64,000 nt of DNA from Desulfobacteraceae bacterium (GTDB lineage: Bacteria > Desulfobacterota > DSM-4660 > Desulfatiglandales > Desulfatiglandaceae), in NCBI GenBank assembly GCA_030613055.1, contig JAUWMR010000001.1, forward strand, positions 124,001-188,000, written 5' to 3'. Both the position numbers and the translations under genes were made by a program. Shown piece by piece: positions 16,960 to 26,412 of the stretch (position 1 is its first letter; the number at the start of each line of letters is the position of its first letter). Under the pieces are notes generated by a model. It was given only the letters and a program-made list of their open reading frames with translations, ran no database searches and was not told the DNA's origin.

Positions 16960-19449
16960 ATGGGACAAAAAGGAAAAATCCTGGTCACGGAAGAGGGAAG
17001 CTTTGATTTGAGCAACTACAGGTGGGACGATCACCGGTTTTCTGATCTTTTAGTCAGAGAAAATCCTGTTGATCAGGATCAGGCCATGGCTATCAGCCGG
17101 TTCCTGCGCGAAGAGATCTCCAGGATGGAGCATAATACCATTACCATGCCTGTTATTGAAAAAATTATTGAGGCCAAACTGCTGGAATATGGACTGACAA
17201 AGACCTCGCCTGTACGGCTGAACAAATCTATTTTCATTAAAAACGGGCCGGTTCTTTCTGAAAATGCAAAAAGGGTACTGGAAAGGAGGTACCTTAAAAA
17301 GGACGATAAGGGCAGGCTTATTGAAAGCACTGAGCAGATGTTCAAAAGAGTGGCCCACCATATTGCAAGGGCGGAAAAGAAATATGGAGACGCCGATCAC
17401 GCAAAGAAAATGGAGGAAATCTTCTACGGGATGATGACCGAGTTTAAATTCCTTCCCAATTCCCCCACGTTGATGAACGCTGGACGAAGGTTGGGGCAAT
17501 TAGCAGCCTGTTTTGTGCTTCCCGTTGAAGACAGTATGGAGGGAATCTTTGATGCCCTTAAAAACGCCGCGCTGATCCATAAATCAGGCGGTGGAACAGG
17601 ATTCTCTTTTTCACGCCTCCGGCCGAAAAAGAGCCGGGTAGGCACAACCGGAGGAGTTGCTTCCGGCCCGGTTTCTTTTATGAAGATCTTCAACACCGCT
17701 ACGGAGCAGGTCAAGCAAGGCGGCACCCGCCGGGGTGCCAATATGGCTATTTTGAGAGTCGATCATCCGGATGTGATGGAGTTCATCTACAGTAAGAAAA
17801 AAAACAGGGACCTGAATAACTTTAATATCTCGGTTGCCGTAACAGATGCTTTCATGGATTCCATGAAGAACGAAAGCCTCTATGACCTGATAGACCCAAG
17901 GGATGAAAGAAAAGTTGGAGAACTAAATGGCGCTGAAGTGTATCAGGCATTGGTGAAACAGGCATGGGAAAACGGTGATCCGGGTATAATTTTCATAGAC
18001 AGGATTAACAGGGATAATCCTACCCCGCGCATAGGTAATATAGAAAGCACAAACCCGTGCGGCGAACAGCCATTACTGCCTTTAGAGGCATGCAACCTCG
18101 GCTCCATCAACCTTGCCAAATATGTAATCGAAAACAATGAGGAGCCTTCTATTGACTACGAAGGCCTGAAAGAGATTGTCTGGTGGTCGGTTCGATTTTT
18201 AGACGACACTATAGATGTATCCAAATATCCACTGCCGGAAATTGACGAGATGGTGAAGGGAAACAGAAAAATCGGTCTTGGTATCATGGGCTTTTCGGAC
18301 ATGCTGTACCAGTTGAGAGTGCCGTATAACTCGGAAAGGGCACTTGAAATAGCCGAAGAGGTAATGAGTTTTATCGAAAAAGAATCCCACGAGGCATCCA
18401 TACACTTAGCTGCCGAGAGAGGCGTTTTTGCCAATTTCGATAAAAGTATTTTTGCAGACCGTGACGGCTGCGCATACAGAAATGCCACAACCACTACTAT
18501 CGCTCCCACCGGTACGCTATGTATCATTGCCGGGTGCTCCAGCGGTATCGAGCCCTTGTTTGCCTTAAGTTTTGTCAGACACGTCATGGATAATGATGAA
18601 CTCTTAGAGGTCAATCCGTATTTTGAGGCAGTGGCCAGAGAAAGAGGCTTTTACACCCGTGAACTGATGGACACTATTGCAAAAAAGGGTAGCATCAAGG
18701 ACATGGAAGAGATCCCGGATGACGTAAAAGAGATCTTCGTGACTGCCCATGACGTGACACCCGAATGGCACATTCGGATGCAGGCATCGTTTCAGAAATA
18801 CACTGATAACGCAGTGTCAAAGACGGTCAACCTGCCCCGGGATGTCACCGTGGAAGATGTCCTGCAGGTTTACAACCTGGCTTATGAACTGGGGTGCAAA
18901 GGAGTAACCATTTACAGGGACGGGAGCAAGCAAGACCAGGTGCTTTCCTTAACTGAGGAAGGGAAGGGGGAAGATGTTTTTATGGCTGCTGTCAAAGAGC
19001 GGCCAGATACCCTTGAAGGGTTCACCACAAAGATGGTTACAGGTATGGGCAACCTTTATGTAACAGTGACAGAATACGATGGGAGGCCCTTTGAGGTATT
19101 TGCAACCATAGGCAAGTCCGGGAGATCCACCACTGCCAAGACAGAGGCCATTGGCCGGCTTGTTTCCCTGGCCCTCAGATCAGGAGTAAGGGTAGAAACC
19201 GTAATAGACCAGTTAAAAGGTATTGGCGGTGAGCATCCGGTATTTCAAAAGGACGGCCTGGTCCTCTCCATACCGGATGCCATCAGCCGGGTACTTGAAA
19301 AAAGATATCTTCAAGATCAACCAGGCAATAAACGGGGTAAATTTGAAAACAGCCTTTCGGGAGAAACCTGCCCTGAATGCGGCCAGACCATCAGCTTTGA
19401 AGAGGGCTGCATGACGTGCCATTTCTGCGGCTTTACCAAATGCGGCTAA
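16960..19449 (+). CDS. nrdJ: Class II (adenosylcobalamin-dependent) ribonucleotide reductase
   Basis: Reduces ribonucleotides to deoxyribonucleotides using an adenosylcobalamin-derived thiyl radical, with no need for or damage by oxygen. The 829-residue protein has the substrate-domain motifs NSPTLMNAG, LGQLAACFVLPVEDS, NPCGEQPLLPLEACNLGS (thiyl-radical cysteine at about residue 367) and APTGTLCIIAGCSSGIEP. A C-terminal cysteine-rich tail (CPECG...CHFCGFTKCG) resembles a zinc ribbon plus the redox-active end of NrdJ. The first in-frame ATG (16954) touches the AGGAGA site (16948-16953); the ATG at 16960 is 6 bases beyond it and is the better start. No B12 riboswitch fits in the 77-140 bases upstream. 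Confidence 0.95.
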   Translation: MGQKGKILVTEEGSFDLSNYRWDDHRFSDLLVRENPVDQDQAMAISRFLREEISRMEHNTITMPVIEKIIEAKLLEYGLTKTSPVRLNKSIFIKNGPVLSENAKRVLERRYLKKDDKGRLIESTEQMFKRVAHHIARAEKKYGDADHAKKMEEIFYGMMTEFKFLPNSPTLMNAGRRLGQLAACFVLPVEDSMEGIFDALKNAALIHKSGGGTGFSFSRLRPKKSRVGTTGGVASGPVSFMKIFNTATEQVKQGGTRRGANMAILRVDHPDVMEFIYSKKKNRDLNNFNISVAVTDAFMDSMKNESLYDLIDPRDERKVGELNGAEVYQALVKQAWENGDPGIIFIDRINRDNPTPRIGNIESTNPCGEQPLLPLEACNLGSINLAKYVIENNEEPSIDYEGLKEIVWWSVRFLDDTIDVSKYPLPEIDEMVKGNRKIGLGIMGFSDMLYQLRVPYNSERALEIAEEVMSFIEKESHEASIHLAAERGVFANFDKSIFADRDGCAYRNATTTTIAPTGTLCIIAGCSSGIEPLFALSFVRHVMDNDELLEVNPYFEAVARERGFYTRELMDTIAKKGSIKDMEEIPDDVKEIFVTAHDVTPEWHIRMQASFQKYTDNAVSKTVNLPRDVTVEDVLQVYNLAYELGCKGVTIYRDGSKQDQVLSLTEEGKGEDVFMAAVKERPDTLEGFTTKMVTGMGNLYVTVTEYDGRPFEVFATIGKSGRSTTAKTEAIGRLVSLALRSGVRVETVIDQLKGIGGEHPVFQKDGLVLSIPDAISRVLEKRYLQDQPGNKRGKFENSLSGETCPECGQTISFEEGCMTCHFCGFTKCG

Positions 19450-19576
19450 ATTTTGCACAGGGGACTGCCTTGTTGTGAGTTCCTCCCATAACTTACCAAG
19501 TTGTTCTACTAATGCGTTCGCTGATAGTGTCTTTCTTAATACCTTGCTGTTCTGCACGGGATGACAAAAGACTACC

Positions 19577-19726
19577 GTAACAGCTCAATAAATTGGGGTA
19601 ACTCCTTTGGTTCACCGACTTCTCTGGATTCCCGCCTTCGCGGGAATGACAGGTGCTTAGCCTGTTTCGTCACTCCCGCGAAGGCGGGAATCCAGGATCC
19701 AATGCCCTAATTTATTGAGCTGTTAC
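19577..19726. repeat. 150-bp element of nested perfect inverted repeats
   Basis: An outer 18-bp perfect inverted repeat (19577-19594 / 19709-19726, starting GTAACAGCTCAATAAATT) encloses an inner 22-bp perfect inverted repeat (19624-19645 / 19674-19695) built on GATTCCCGCCTTCGCGGGA. The element lies between nrdJ and the convergent unknown gene. Its ends match the GTAAC-x-GCTCA termini of other small elements in the window. Confidence 0.85.
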
Positions 19727-19729
19727 ATA

Positions 19730-20623
19730 TTACCTCCTTTGGCTGTAGTAATTTTCAATCCGATTTAGGGCTTCAATATAATCCTGCTGAAATTCAAATT
19801 CGGGATAGCGGCTGATCTCTACTTTAAGTGGTGCAATGTGGGGCAAAAGATCAATGCCGTAGCGATTTTCCCCTTTTTTGTCCGCCTCGTGGGCAATTAA
19901 AACACAATAGTAACCGGCCAGGAGCCTGAGACCCTGCGTCCTGCGAAACAGATAGGCCCTTCCCCCGATCGTGTTCAGGAAAAAACCCGCGTATTGATAG
20001 CGGACTTTCATGGAAGGCCTAACGCGCTCAGGATCGGGGCACCGCTCATCTAAGGTAATCCACTTGTAGAACATTGCCAGGTTGTACTCCATGGAGTCCC
20101 GTTCGTTTGCGATCACCTTGCGAATCAGGCTAATATCTTTACGGCCCAATACACGAAAAAAATGGTAAAGGTTTTTCACTATGATTTTGGGGTCTGTGCC
20201 CTCACCTGCCGGAACCGGAGGACGTGCGGAAGAACGTTGAAGGATCTTTTTAAAGCGGGCATAGCTGTTACCATTTGTATCCAGTCGCCGGACGTATTGC
20301 TTTTGATCCAAATAATAAAAAAACTCAACTATCTCTTTTTCTGCCTTTTCGCAATAGGCCTCTTTCAGAGAGGGCTCCGTAGGGAACTCCTCTTCTTTCG
20401 GGAGAAGGGCAATTCCCCGCCTCTCTTCCTCGGCTTCTGTAACAGTTGGCTGTTCCGGTAAAACGGGCTTCGTTACGACCGGAGCGGCCTGTTTATCTTC
20501 AAGCGCTTTTGGCTGCTCTGGTTTTTCGCGTCCAACTTGCGTGTAAATAAAATAGCTTACGCCCGCTATTGCCACAATTACCATCAACCACCACCATATA
20601 TGGCCTTTTGCCCAGTTTTTCAT
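19730..20623 (-). CDS. Membrane-anchored protein of unknown function
   Basis: A 297-residue protein I do not recognise. From the ATG at 20623 it begins MKNWAKGHIWWW and runs straight into one transmembrane segment (about residues 8-27), so it is probably anchored with its bulk in the periplasm. A Pro/Lys/Glu-rich linker follows (about 30-75), then a mostly helical domain with many Tyr, Phe and Arg residues (about 80-297). The start is chosen because GGAGG lies 7 bases before 20623; an upstream ATG at 20668 has no such site. It is downstream of the GAF histidine kinase on the same strand, about 60 bases apart, so the two may be co-transcribed. Confidence 0.75.
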   Translation of the reverse strand: MKNWAKGHIWWWLMVIVAIAGVSYFIYTQVGREKPEQPKALEDKQAAPVVTKPVLPEQPTVTEAEEERRGIALLPKEEEFPTEPSLKEAYCEKAEKEIVEFFYYLDQKQYVRRLDTNGNSYARFKKILQRSSARPPVPAGEGTDPKIIVKNLYHFFRVLGRKDISLIRKVIANERDSMEYNLAMFYKWITLDERCPDPERVRPSMKVRYQYAGFFLNTIGGRAYLFRRTQGLRLLAGYYCVLIAHEADKKGENRYGIDLLPHIAPLKVEISRYPEFEFQQDYIEALNRIENYYSQRR

Positions 20624-20685
20624 ATTTTTTTCCTCCATGATAATACTTCCGCGCATTGCTTGCTTCAAGGTACATTATTCAGTCA

Positions 20686-21936
20686 TTACTTTACAGGAAA
20701 ACTAAGGATCACCCGTGTTCCCTTGCCCTTTTCGCTCTTGATCTTGATCTCCCCGTTATGATTCATGACGATCTGGTAAACCATGGTTAACCCAAGACCC
20801 GCACCCCGTGTCTTAGATGTAAAAAAGGGATCATAGATGGAATCCTGATCCTCCTTGGCTATGCCGTATCCGGTATCAATGACTTTGATCAGTATGGTAT
20901 CCTGTTCCTTTTTTGCTGCAAGTGTCAAGTTTCCACCTTCAGGCATAGATTCCAGGGCATTTTCTATTATATTGGACAGGGCGACAATGAGTTGCGGAGA
21001 ATCCATTTTTATCAAAGGCAGATCGTTGTCAATCTCGGTTGAGAAGGTTATCCCCTGTGCCCGGGCAAGGGGGCCAAATTCCTTGATGACCTGATCCAGC
21101 GTGCCGCTGATGTCATCCATCTTGAGTGTAACCGATAAGAGAATACCAAACTCGTGCACCTGTTTAACCAGGCTTTCCAGCCTTCCTGATTCCTCCTGAA
21201 TGATGGTAATGTATCTTGTAAGTTTTGGTTGTCCTTTTAACTCCTTTTCCAGCCTGCTGGCAAAGCCCCCAATTGTAGTAATCGGATTTCTAATTTCATG
21301 TGCAACTCCCTGCACAAGATGGCCCATGGCCATTAGCCGTTCCGAACGGATCAATCTTTCCTGGATGGCTTTTAATTCTTTATCGGTCAGTTCGAATTTC
21401 TTTTCCAGCCTGCGATAGAGCTTCGCATTATCCAATGCCACAGCGATCTGCTGGGACATAGTCGTCAATAGCTCCAGATCGGACCCGGTAAATGCCTCCT
21501 TTGATTTTTTGTTTAGCACCTGAAGGGCGCCGATTGTTTTGTCTCTTAAAACCAGCGGCACACAGATCATGGAGCTTGTCTCAAATCCGGTTTTTCTGTC
21601 AAATTTATTGCTGAAACGCGGCTCCTTTCCTACATCCCGGATCACAATGGGTTTGCCTGTTTGTACTACTCGACCTGCTACACCTTCGCCCAATTTGAGT
21701 TTAATTCCCTTGATTGGTTCCCTCTTTTTTCCACGGGCAAATCGAATAAAAATTTCATCCTTTTCTTCATCCAGTTCATATACCGTGCTTGCCTCGGCAT
21801 TCATAAATTCCTCTGCCCATTGCATGGCATAATTGAGCACGTCCTCAATCTTCAGCGACGAATTGATAATGGAGCTGAATTTGAGAAAGGTCTCAAGTTC
21901 CCTTTCACGTACGTCCTTTATGTTTCGCTTTTTCAA
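20686..21936 (-). CDS. GAF-domain sensor histidine kinase
   Basis: A soluble two-component sensor kinase of 416 aa. A GAF domain spans about residues 17-170 (KPIVIRDVGKEPRFSNKFD, SMICVPLVLRDKTIGALQVLN). It is followed by a coiled-coil linker, the HisKA box with phosphoacceptor histidine in GVAHEIRNPITTIGG, and the ATPase domain with N box NIIENALESMP, G1 DTGYGIAKED, F box DPFFTSK and G2 GAGLGLTMVYQI. No transmembrane segment is seen, so it senses a cytoplasmic signal. The start is TTG at 21936. No response regulator gene is adjacent, making it an orphan kinase. Confidence 0.92.
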   Translation of the reverse strand: MKKRNIKDVRERELETFLKFSSIINSSLKIEDVLNYAMQWAEEFMNAEASTVYELDEEKDEIFIRFARGKKREPIKGIKLKLGEGVAGRVVQTGKPIVIRDVGKEPRFSNKFDRKTGFETSSMICVPLVLRDKTIGALQVLNKKSKEAFTGSDLELLTTMSQQIAVALDNAKLYRRLEKKFELTDKELKAIQERLIRSERLMAMGHLVQGVAHEIRNPITTIGGFASRLEKELKGQPKLTRYITIIQEESGRLESLVKQVHEFGILLSVTLKMDDISGTLDQVIKEFGPLARAQGITFSTEIDNDLPLIKMDSPQLIVALSNIIENALESMPEGGNLTLAAKKEQDTILIKVIDTGYGIAKEDQDSIYDPFFTSKTRGAGLGLTMVYQIVMNHNGEIKIKSEKGKGTRVILSFPVK

Positions 21937-22077
21937 TTTAAATTAGCCCGCCCTATTGTTTTTTTGCCCATAAAGGCAATACTCCTTTGGACCGGAATTC
22001 TAAGGGTTTGACTTTTTCATGGTGGACTTTTAGAAATAAGACGTGCAATGATCATCTCCGTCAGGTGGGAAAATTTG

Positions 22078-22161
22078 ATGGAAAATGAATATACACAAAA
22101 TATGTGTGATAAGCAATTAAAAGTGGTACTCTCCCCGGCAGATTGGAAACCACAACAATGA
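22078..22161 (+). CDS. Possible short leader ORF coupled to surE
   Basis: A 27-codon ORF with an AGGTGG ribosome site 9 bases before its ATG. It ends at a TGA that overlaps the surE ATG (ATGA, 22158-22161). surE itself lacks a clear ribosome site, so the short ORF could load ribosomes onto surE. An in-frame ATG also exists at 22048. No family was recognised; a chance frame is possible. Confidence 0.3.
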   Translation: MENEYTQNMCDKQLKVVLSPADWKPQQ

Positions 22162-22940
22162 GAATACTTTTAACAAATGACGACGGCATTCATGCCCCTG
22201 GGCTTTTTGCCCTGCATGATGCCCTAAAATCCGATCATGATCTGGATATTGTGGCTCCGGAATCTGAAATGAGTGCAGTAGGGCACGCCATTACACTGAC
22301 CTCACCGCTCAGGGTCCAGGACGTTTCTAAAAACGGGGCGTTCTACGGGTATGCGGTTACTGGAACACCGGCAGATTGTGTCAAGATAGCCGTGAAGGAA
22401 TTACTTGAAAGGCCTCCTGATATTATCCTTTCCGGAATCAATCCCGGGGCAAATGTAGGCGTCAACATTCTCTATTCCGGTACTGTTTCTGCTGCCACGG
22501 AGGGGGCATTTTTCGGTGTGCCATCTGCTGCAATCTCTCTGAATACCAGGCAAAACCCGGATTTCAGTTTTGCTGCTCAATTCGCGAAAAAGATCATACG
22601 GTTTATGATAGAAAGCGGCCTGAAAACGGGAGCCGCGCTCAGTGTCAATATCCCTGCGGTGACTCCGGACAAGATCGCGGGCGTGCGTCTGACGAGACAG
22701 GGAACTGCCAGGTTTGAGGAACACTTTGAAAGACGAACTGATCCGAGAGGAAATATCTATTACTGGCTTACCGGAGAAACACCTGTTGAAAACGGCAGCA
22801 CTGGCACTGATTCAAACGCCTTGAAAGAAAACTGGATTACCATTACACCAATCCACTACAATCTCACCTGCCATGAAGAGTTAAAAAGATTAAAGTCTTT
22901 TCTCCCTGATTCGTGGGGCGTCCCCAAGTCTGATTCCTGA
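22158..22940 (+). CDS. surE: 5'/3'-nucleotidase SurE
   Basis: Divalent-metal-dependent phosphatase acting on nucleoside monophosphates and short polyphosphate, tied to stationary-phase survival in E. coli. The protein (260 aa) starts MRILLTNDDGIHAPG, with metal ligands D8 and D9, and has the family motifs DCVKIA, SGINPGANVG, YSGTVSAATEG and VNIPA. An upstream TTG at 22143 would add five residues before the conserved start, so the ATG at 22158 is preferred. It is convergent with the amidase gene, and no umpA/pcm/rpoS partner is near. Confidence 0.94.
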   Translation: MRILLTNDDGIHAPGLFALHDALKSDHDLDIVAPESEMSAVGHAITLTSPLRVQDVSKNGAFYGYAVTGTPADCVKIAVKELLERPPDIILSGINPGANVGVNILYSGTVSAATEGAFFGVPSAAISLNTRQNPDFSFAAQFAKKIIRFMIESGLKTGAALSVNIPAVTPDKIAGVRLTRQGTARFEEHFERRTDPRGNIYYWLTGETPVENGSTGTDSNALKENWITITPIHYNLTCHEELKRLKSFLPDSWGVPKSDS

Positions 22941-22968
22941 TCTTTTAATACCGCTGGTAAATTCTCTC

Positions 22969-24408
22969 CTACGCTTGCTGGTGAACTGTATCCATTCCGG
23001 CCTGCATATCCGGCCAGTGATTATTCCACGGATTTGCCTGCTCATAGGCATAAGCGGCTTGCAAGACCAGATCATCTCTGTATCTGGGTCCAACAATCTG
23101 CAGGCCCACGGGAAGACCCGTTTTAGTCAGCCCTGCCCGGACAGTGGCGGCCGGATGGCCCGATAGATTAAAGGGATATGTAAAGGCAACTGCTCCCAGG
23201 AGTGGTATAGGATGGCCATCAATCTCGGTGGGTGGAGGCCCTTTGGCTGCAAATGCCTCGGTTGGCATGGTGGGGGTCAAAAGGATATCAAAACGACTAA
23301 AAAAATCTATCAGTTCCTGATTTAGCGCCGTACGGATCTCCTGGATTCTTATGTGATCATCTAATGACAGGCATCTTGCATTATCCAGAGATTGCACAAG
23401 GGTTCTTCCCATTTCAGAACGGATATTTTCCAGGTCCTTATGTACCTGGGCGTAAATATCACAGATAGTGAGGTCAGACCAGGCTTGACTCACCTCAGGT
23501 ATCTTTCCTTCCCAGATCTCAACCGTGTGGCCCATATCCTCAAAAGCCTTTACTGCCTGTTCTACTAAAGGCATCACATCTTTCTGGACAAGGGCATATC
23601 CTAACGTTGGGCTGAAACCGATCCTCAACCCTCCGGGAAGTTTGCTCAGACACTCCACATAGGAAATGCCCGGTGGAGGCAGGGAGCCCGGATCAGCAGG
23701 ATGATATCCTGCCACACAATCTAAGTACAGGGCCGCGTCACTCACGGTTCTGCTCAGGGGTCCAAGGGTCCAGACTCCGCTCATATAAAGCAAGTGCATG
23801 GGGACTAAGGGAATGCGTCCATTGGAGGGCTTTAATCCAAAGCAGCCTGAATAGCAGGCCGGAATCCGGATTGAGCCACCTGCATCGGAACCAGTCGCTA
23901 AAGGGACCATGCCTGACGCAATCGCGGCTGCCGACCCCCCGCTGGATCCTCCGGGTGTTCGTTCCAAATTCCAGGGGTTCCGTGTCACGCCGTACAGCCG
24001 GTTTTTTGTAAAACCGGTAAATGCAAATTCCGGAATATTTGTCTTACCCACTACAATGGCCCCTGCCGCCTTAAGCCGCGCAACCTGAATCGAGTCCTGT
24101 AGCGCAGTATTATCCTTAAAGGGAATTGATCCGTAGCTCGTGACCATTCCCTTTACTTCCTCCAGATCCTTGACGCCGATAGGTATCCCTGCCAATGGTC
24201 CCGGGTCCTCTCCTGCGACGATACGTTCGGCCATATCTTTTGCCTCTTCCATTGCCTGTTCGGCCCGCAAGGTAACAAAGGCATTGAGTGACGGGTTTAT
24301 CGCTTCGATTATTTTAAGGGTCTCCCCCATCAGTTCCACAGGGGAGAGATCTTTGGAGCGGACAAGTTGACCCAGTTCCTGGGCAGATTTGAAGTATGTG
24401 GAAGTCAT
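22969..24408 (-). CDS. Amidase-signature family hydrolase
   Basis: Hydrolyses a carboxamide by the Ser-cisSer-Lys triad of the amidase-signature family. The catalytic lysine is in GVKDLEEV, the glycine/serine signature in PGGSSGGSAAAIASG, and the nucleophile region in GSDAGGSIRIPA. Length (479 aa) is normal. GatA is related, but no gatB or gatC is adjacent, and the C-terminal half resembles stand-alone amidases, so the substrate is unknown. A GGAGG site lies 7 bases before the ATG. Confidence 0.9.
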   Translation of the reverse strand: MTSTYFKSAQELGQLVRSKDLSPVELMGETLKIIEAINPSLNAFVTLRAEQAMEEAKDMAERIVAGEDPGPLAGIPIGVKDLEEVKGMVTSYGSIPFKDNTALQDSIQVARLKAAGAIVVGKTNIPEFAFTGFTKNRLYGVTRNPWNLERTPGGSSGGSAAAIASGMVPLATGSDAGGSIRIPACYSGCFGLKPSNGRIPLVPMHLLYMSGVWTLGPLSRTVSDAALYLDCVAGYHPADPGSLPPPGISYVECLSKLPGGLRIGFSPTLGYALVQKDVMPLVEQAVKAFEDMGHTVEIWEGKIPEVSQAWSDLTICDIYAQVHKDLENIRSEMGRTLVQSLDNARCLSLDDHIRIQEIRTALNQELIDFFSRFDILLTPTMPTEAFAAKGPPPTEIDGHPIPLLGAVAFTYPFNLSGHPAATVRAGLTKTGLPVGLQIVGPRYRDDLVLQAAYAYEQANPWNNHWPDMQAGMDTVHQQA

Positions 24409-24438
24409 TTCTAACCCTCCCCTTCTTACTCTTCAGTT

Positions 24439-24821
24439 GTCTCTTTTTTAGACAGGATAACAGGATAAACAGGAATCTATTTATAAGTCACAAACTCAGG
24501 CTTTATTGTAATAATCCTGTAAATCAAATAAAATATCCTTATAAAATACCTGGCAGATAAACTCTTAATATGGAATTAAGATAATCTCTCTGGGCATTTC
24601 TTAAATGTGAAATGAATATTTAGAATCATTTCCGATCAATCATAAGAGTAGGTTAAACCAGATTATAGTCGAAGGGTTTAAACCAATCAATTACCCTAAA
24701 ACAAGGAACTGGTTATCAGGATAGTTAAAGGATTTACAGGAATTCAACAAAATCAAGTTAATCTATGCCTGCCCCGCGGAAAGCGGGGTTATCCTGTCTA
24801 AGAGCATGCCTGAGCAGTTAC
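24439..24821. repeat. ~380-bp GACAGGATAAC element, copy 1
   Basis: A non-coding element filling most of the gap between the amidase and fatty-acid transporter genes. One end reads CTCTTTTTTAGACAGGATAAC and the other, read inward from the complementary strand, GTAACTGCTCAGG then TAGACAGGATAACCCCGC, so the ends are inverted repeats. A copy in the opposite orientation at 61736-62107 is similar across its whole length, including the AT-rich core. Confidence 0.85.
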
Positions 24822-24833
24822 TATTCTCAAATG

Positions 24834-24862
24834 AAAAGGCCCCAAATCACGGGGCCCCTTCA
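24834..24862 (-). terminator. Rho-independent terminator after the fatty acid transporter gene
   Basis: On the minus strand GGGGCCCCGTGATTTGGGGCC forms a GC-rich hairpin followed by TTTTCATTT, 27 bases past the transporter stop. Confidence 0.75.
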
Positions 24863-24888
24863 CATAAAACGCTATGAGCTATAACATG

Positions 24889-26283
24889 CTAAAACAGCGG
24901 GTACAGTAGAAACGCGCCAGAGGTGATGACAAAGAAGACAGCAAATACCAGAAGGAGCCAGCCCATTATCTCCCTGAACTCCAGCTTGGCCACGGCGAGC
25001 ATTGCGATGGCCCAGAACGGCTGTATCATGTCGGTCATCATGTCACCCCAGGCATAGGCCACGACGATTTTATTCGCGGCAATACCTAACTCCTTTCCGG
25101 CAGGCAGGAGATAGGGCGCTGTCACGGCCCACTCTGATCCGCCTGAAGGGATAAGGTAATTGAGAAATCCCGCGTACCAGTAGGTAACAAGTAGAAATGT
25201 GCCCCCGCTGCAAACGGCCACGAAGGCCTGGGTAAATACCGTGGCTAATGCGGTGAATTTGAACAGGCCGAAAATACCGGCATAGAAGGGGAACTGGATA
25301 ACAATGCCCCACACGGCCTTGCCCGCTTCTTCCGTGGCCTTCAGGAAGCTCCATGGGCGCCAGTGAAAAAGAATGCCTAACATCAGGAAGAACAGGTTGA
25401 TATTGTTCAGGTTAATGGTCTTGGCAAAACCAACCTGGCTCATTTTCCAACCCAACCACCAGAATCCGGCTATGGCAATAATAAGGCTCCATCCCCACCA
25501 CCAGTTGGCCCAGGAGGAAAAGCTTTCATATTTTTCCGGCCTTGGCGGTGATTCATATAGCTTGAGCCTGTCCGCTAATTCCGGCGAGAGCTTAAATGTC
25601 TTCTCTTCGGAGGGGTGCATGAGCGCCATAAGAGCTGTAACAACAACAAGGACGATAACCAGCAATATTAGATTAAAAGGAGAGAAAATAGTCTCTGTTG
25701 TAGATATGGTGCCGGGCAGGTAACCACCCTTGATCAGGAAGTTATTGGGTGTATTGACCAGCAAAGGCGCTGAAGCGGAAAGACCTGAGTGCCACGTGCA
25801 ACCAAGGCCCAAATAGGCCGAAGCCACAAGGAGCCGGTAGTCAACCTTGGGATTGTTTTTAACAATATAAAGTGCCAGCATGGCACTCCCGATCAGGCTG
25901 AGCCCCCAGTTAAACCATGCGGTGAGCATGGAAAACAGAGCCATGATCATAATGGCCTGCCAGGGTTTTTCTTTATTTGCCCATCCGGAGATGCCATTCA
26001 ATAATGCCCTGACAGGGGGTGAACAGGCAAGTATGTAGCCGGTCATCATGATCAGGCACATCTGCATGCCGAATTTCAAGAGGATCCAGAATCCCTTTCC
26101 CCATGCCTGTACTGCCTTGGCGGGTCCAACATCTCCCCAGATAAGTGCCATGATAAAGGTGATAATACTCAGGATCCATACAATGACTAAGGCATCAGGG
26201 ATCCACCTTTCCGTCCAGATTGTTAAACCGCCGCCCCAATTTTTTAGAAAATCGAGTCCGGACTTTTGTTCATTATCGGCCAT
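24889..26283 (-). CDS. Short-chain fatty acid transporter (AtoE family)
   Basis: A polytopic inner-membrane carrier of 464 aa related to E. coli AtoE, proposed to take up butyrate-like short-chain fatty acids. It has about ten or more hydrophobic segments, the N-terminal WTERWIPDALVIVWILSI, and family-typical WFNWGLSLIGSAMLA, GLGCTWHSGLSASAPLL and LIPSGGSEWAVTAPY. The start at 26283 is set by AGGAGG 5 bases upstream; the frame is open 12 codons further, to 26319. It is flanked by its own terminator and by the signal peptidase terminator, so it forms a single-gene unit. Fatty-acid uptake fits a heterotrophic sulfate reducer. Confidence 0.92.
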   Translation of the reverse strand: MADNEQKSGLDFLKNWGGGLTIWTERWIPDALVIVWILSIITFIMALIWGDVGPAKAVQAWGKGFWILLKFGMQMCLIMMTGYILACSPPVRALLNGISGWANKEKPWQAIMIMALFSMLTAWFNWGLSLIGSAMLALYIVKNNPKVDYRLLVASAYLGLGCTWHSGLSASAPLLVNTPNNFLIKGGYLPGTISTTETIFSPFNLILLVIVLVVVTALMALMHPSEEKTFKLSPELADRLKLYESPPRPEKYESFSSWANWWWGWSLIIAIAGFWWLGWKMSQVGFAKTINLNNINLFFLMLGILFHWRPWSFLKATEEAGKAVWGIVIQFPFYAGIFGLFKFTALATVFTQAFVAVCSGGTFLLVTYWYAGFLNYLIPSGGSEWAVTAPYLLPAGKELGIAANKIVVAYAWGDMMTDMIQPFWAIAMLAVAKLEFREIMGWLLLVFAVFFVITSGAFLLYPLF

Positions 26284-26412
26284 GTCAACCTCCTTGGATA
26301 AAGGTTTACGCCAGCGCAATATTTTTTATTCGACAATATTGAATTTATTGTTCCTTTTTGTCACCTCCTTTTATTTCAATTGCCGAAAAATTTATTGCCC
26401 TTTTCTTTTAAA

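Noticed and set aside
19213-19557. 114-codon minus-strand ORF over the nrdJ 3' end, with a plausible-looking N-terminus (about 19450-19557)
   Set aside because: Most of it is antisense to the conserved nrdJ tail. The 36-codon part outside could be a gene remnant, but no family could be supported.
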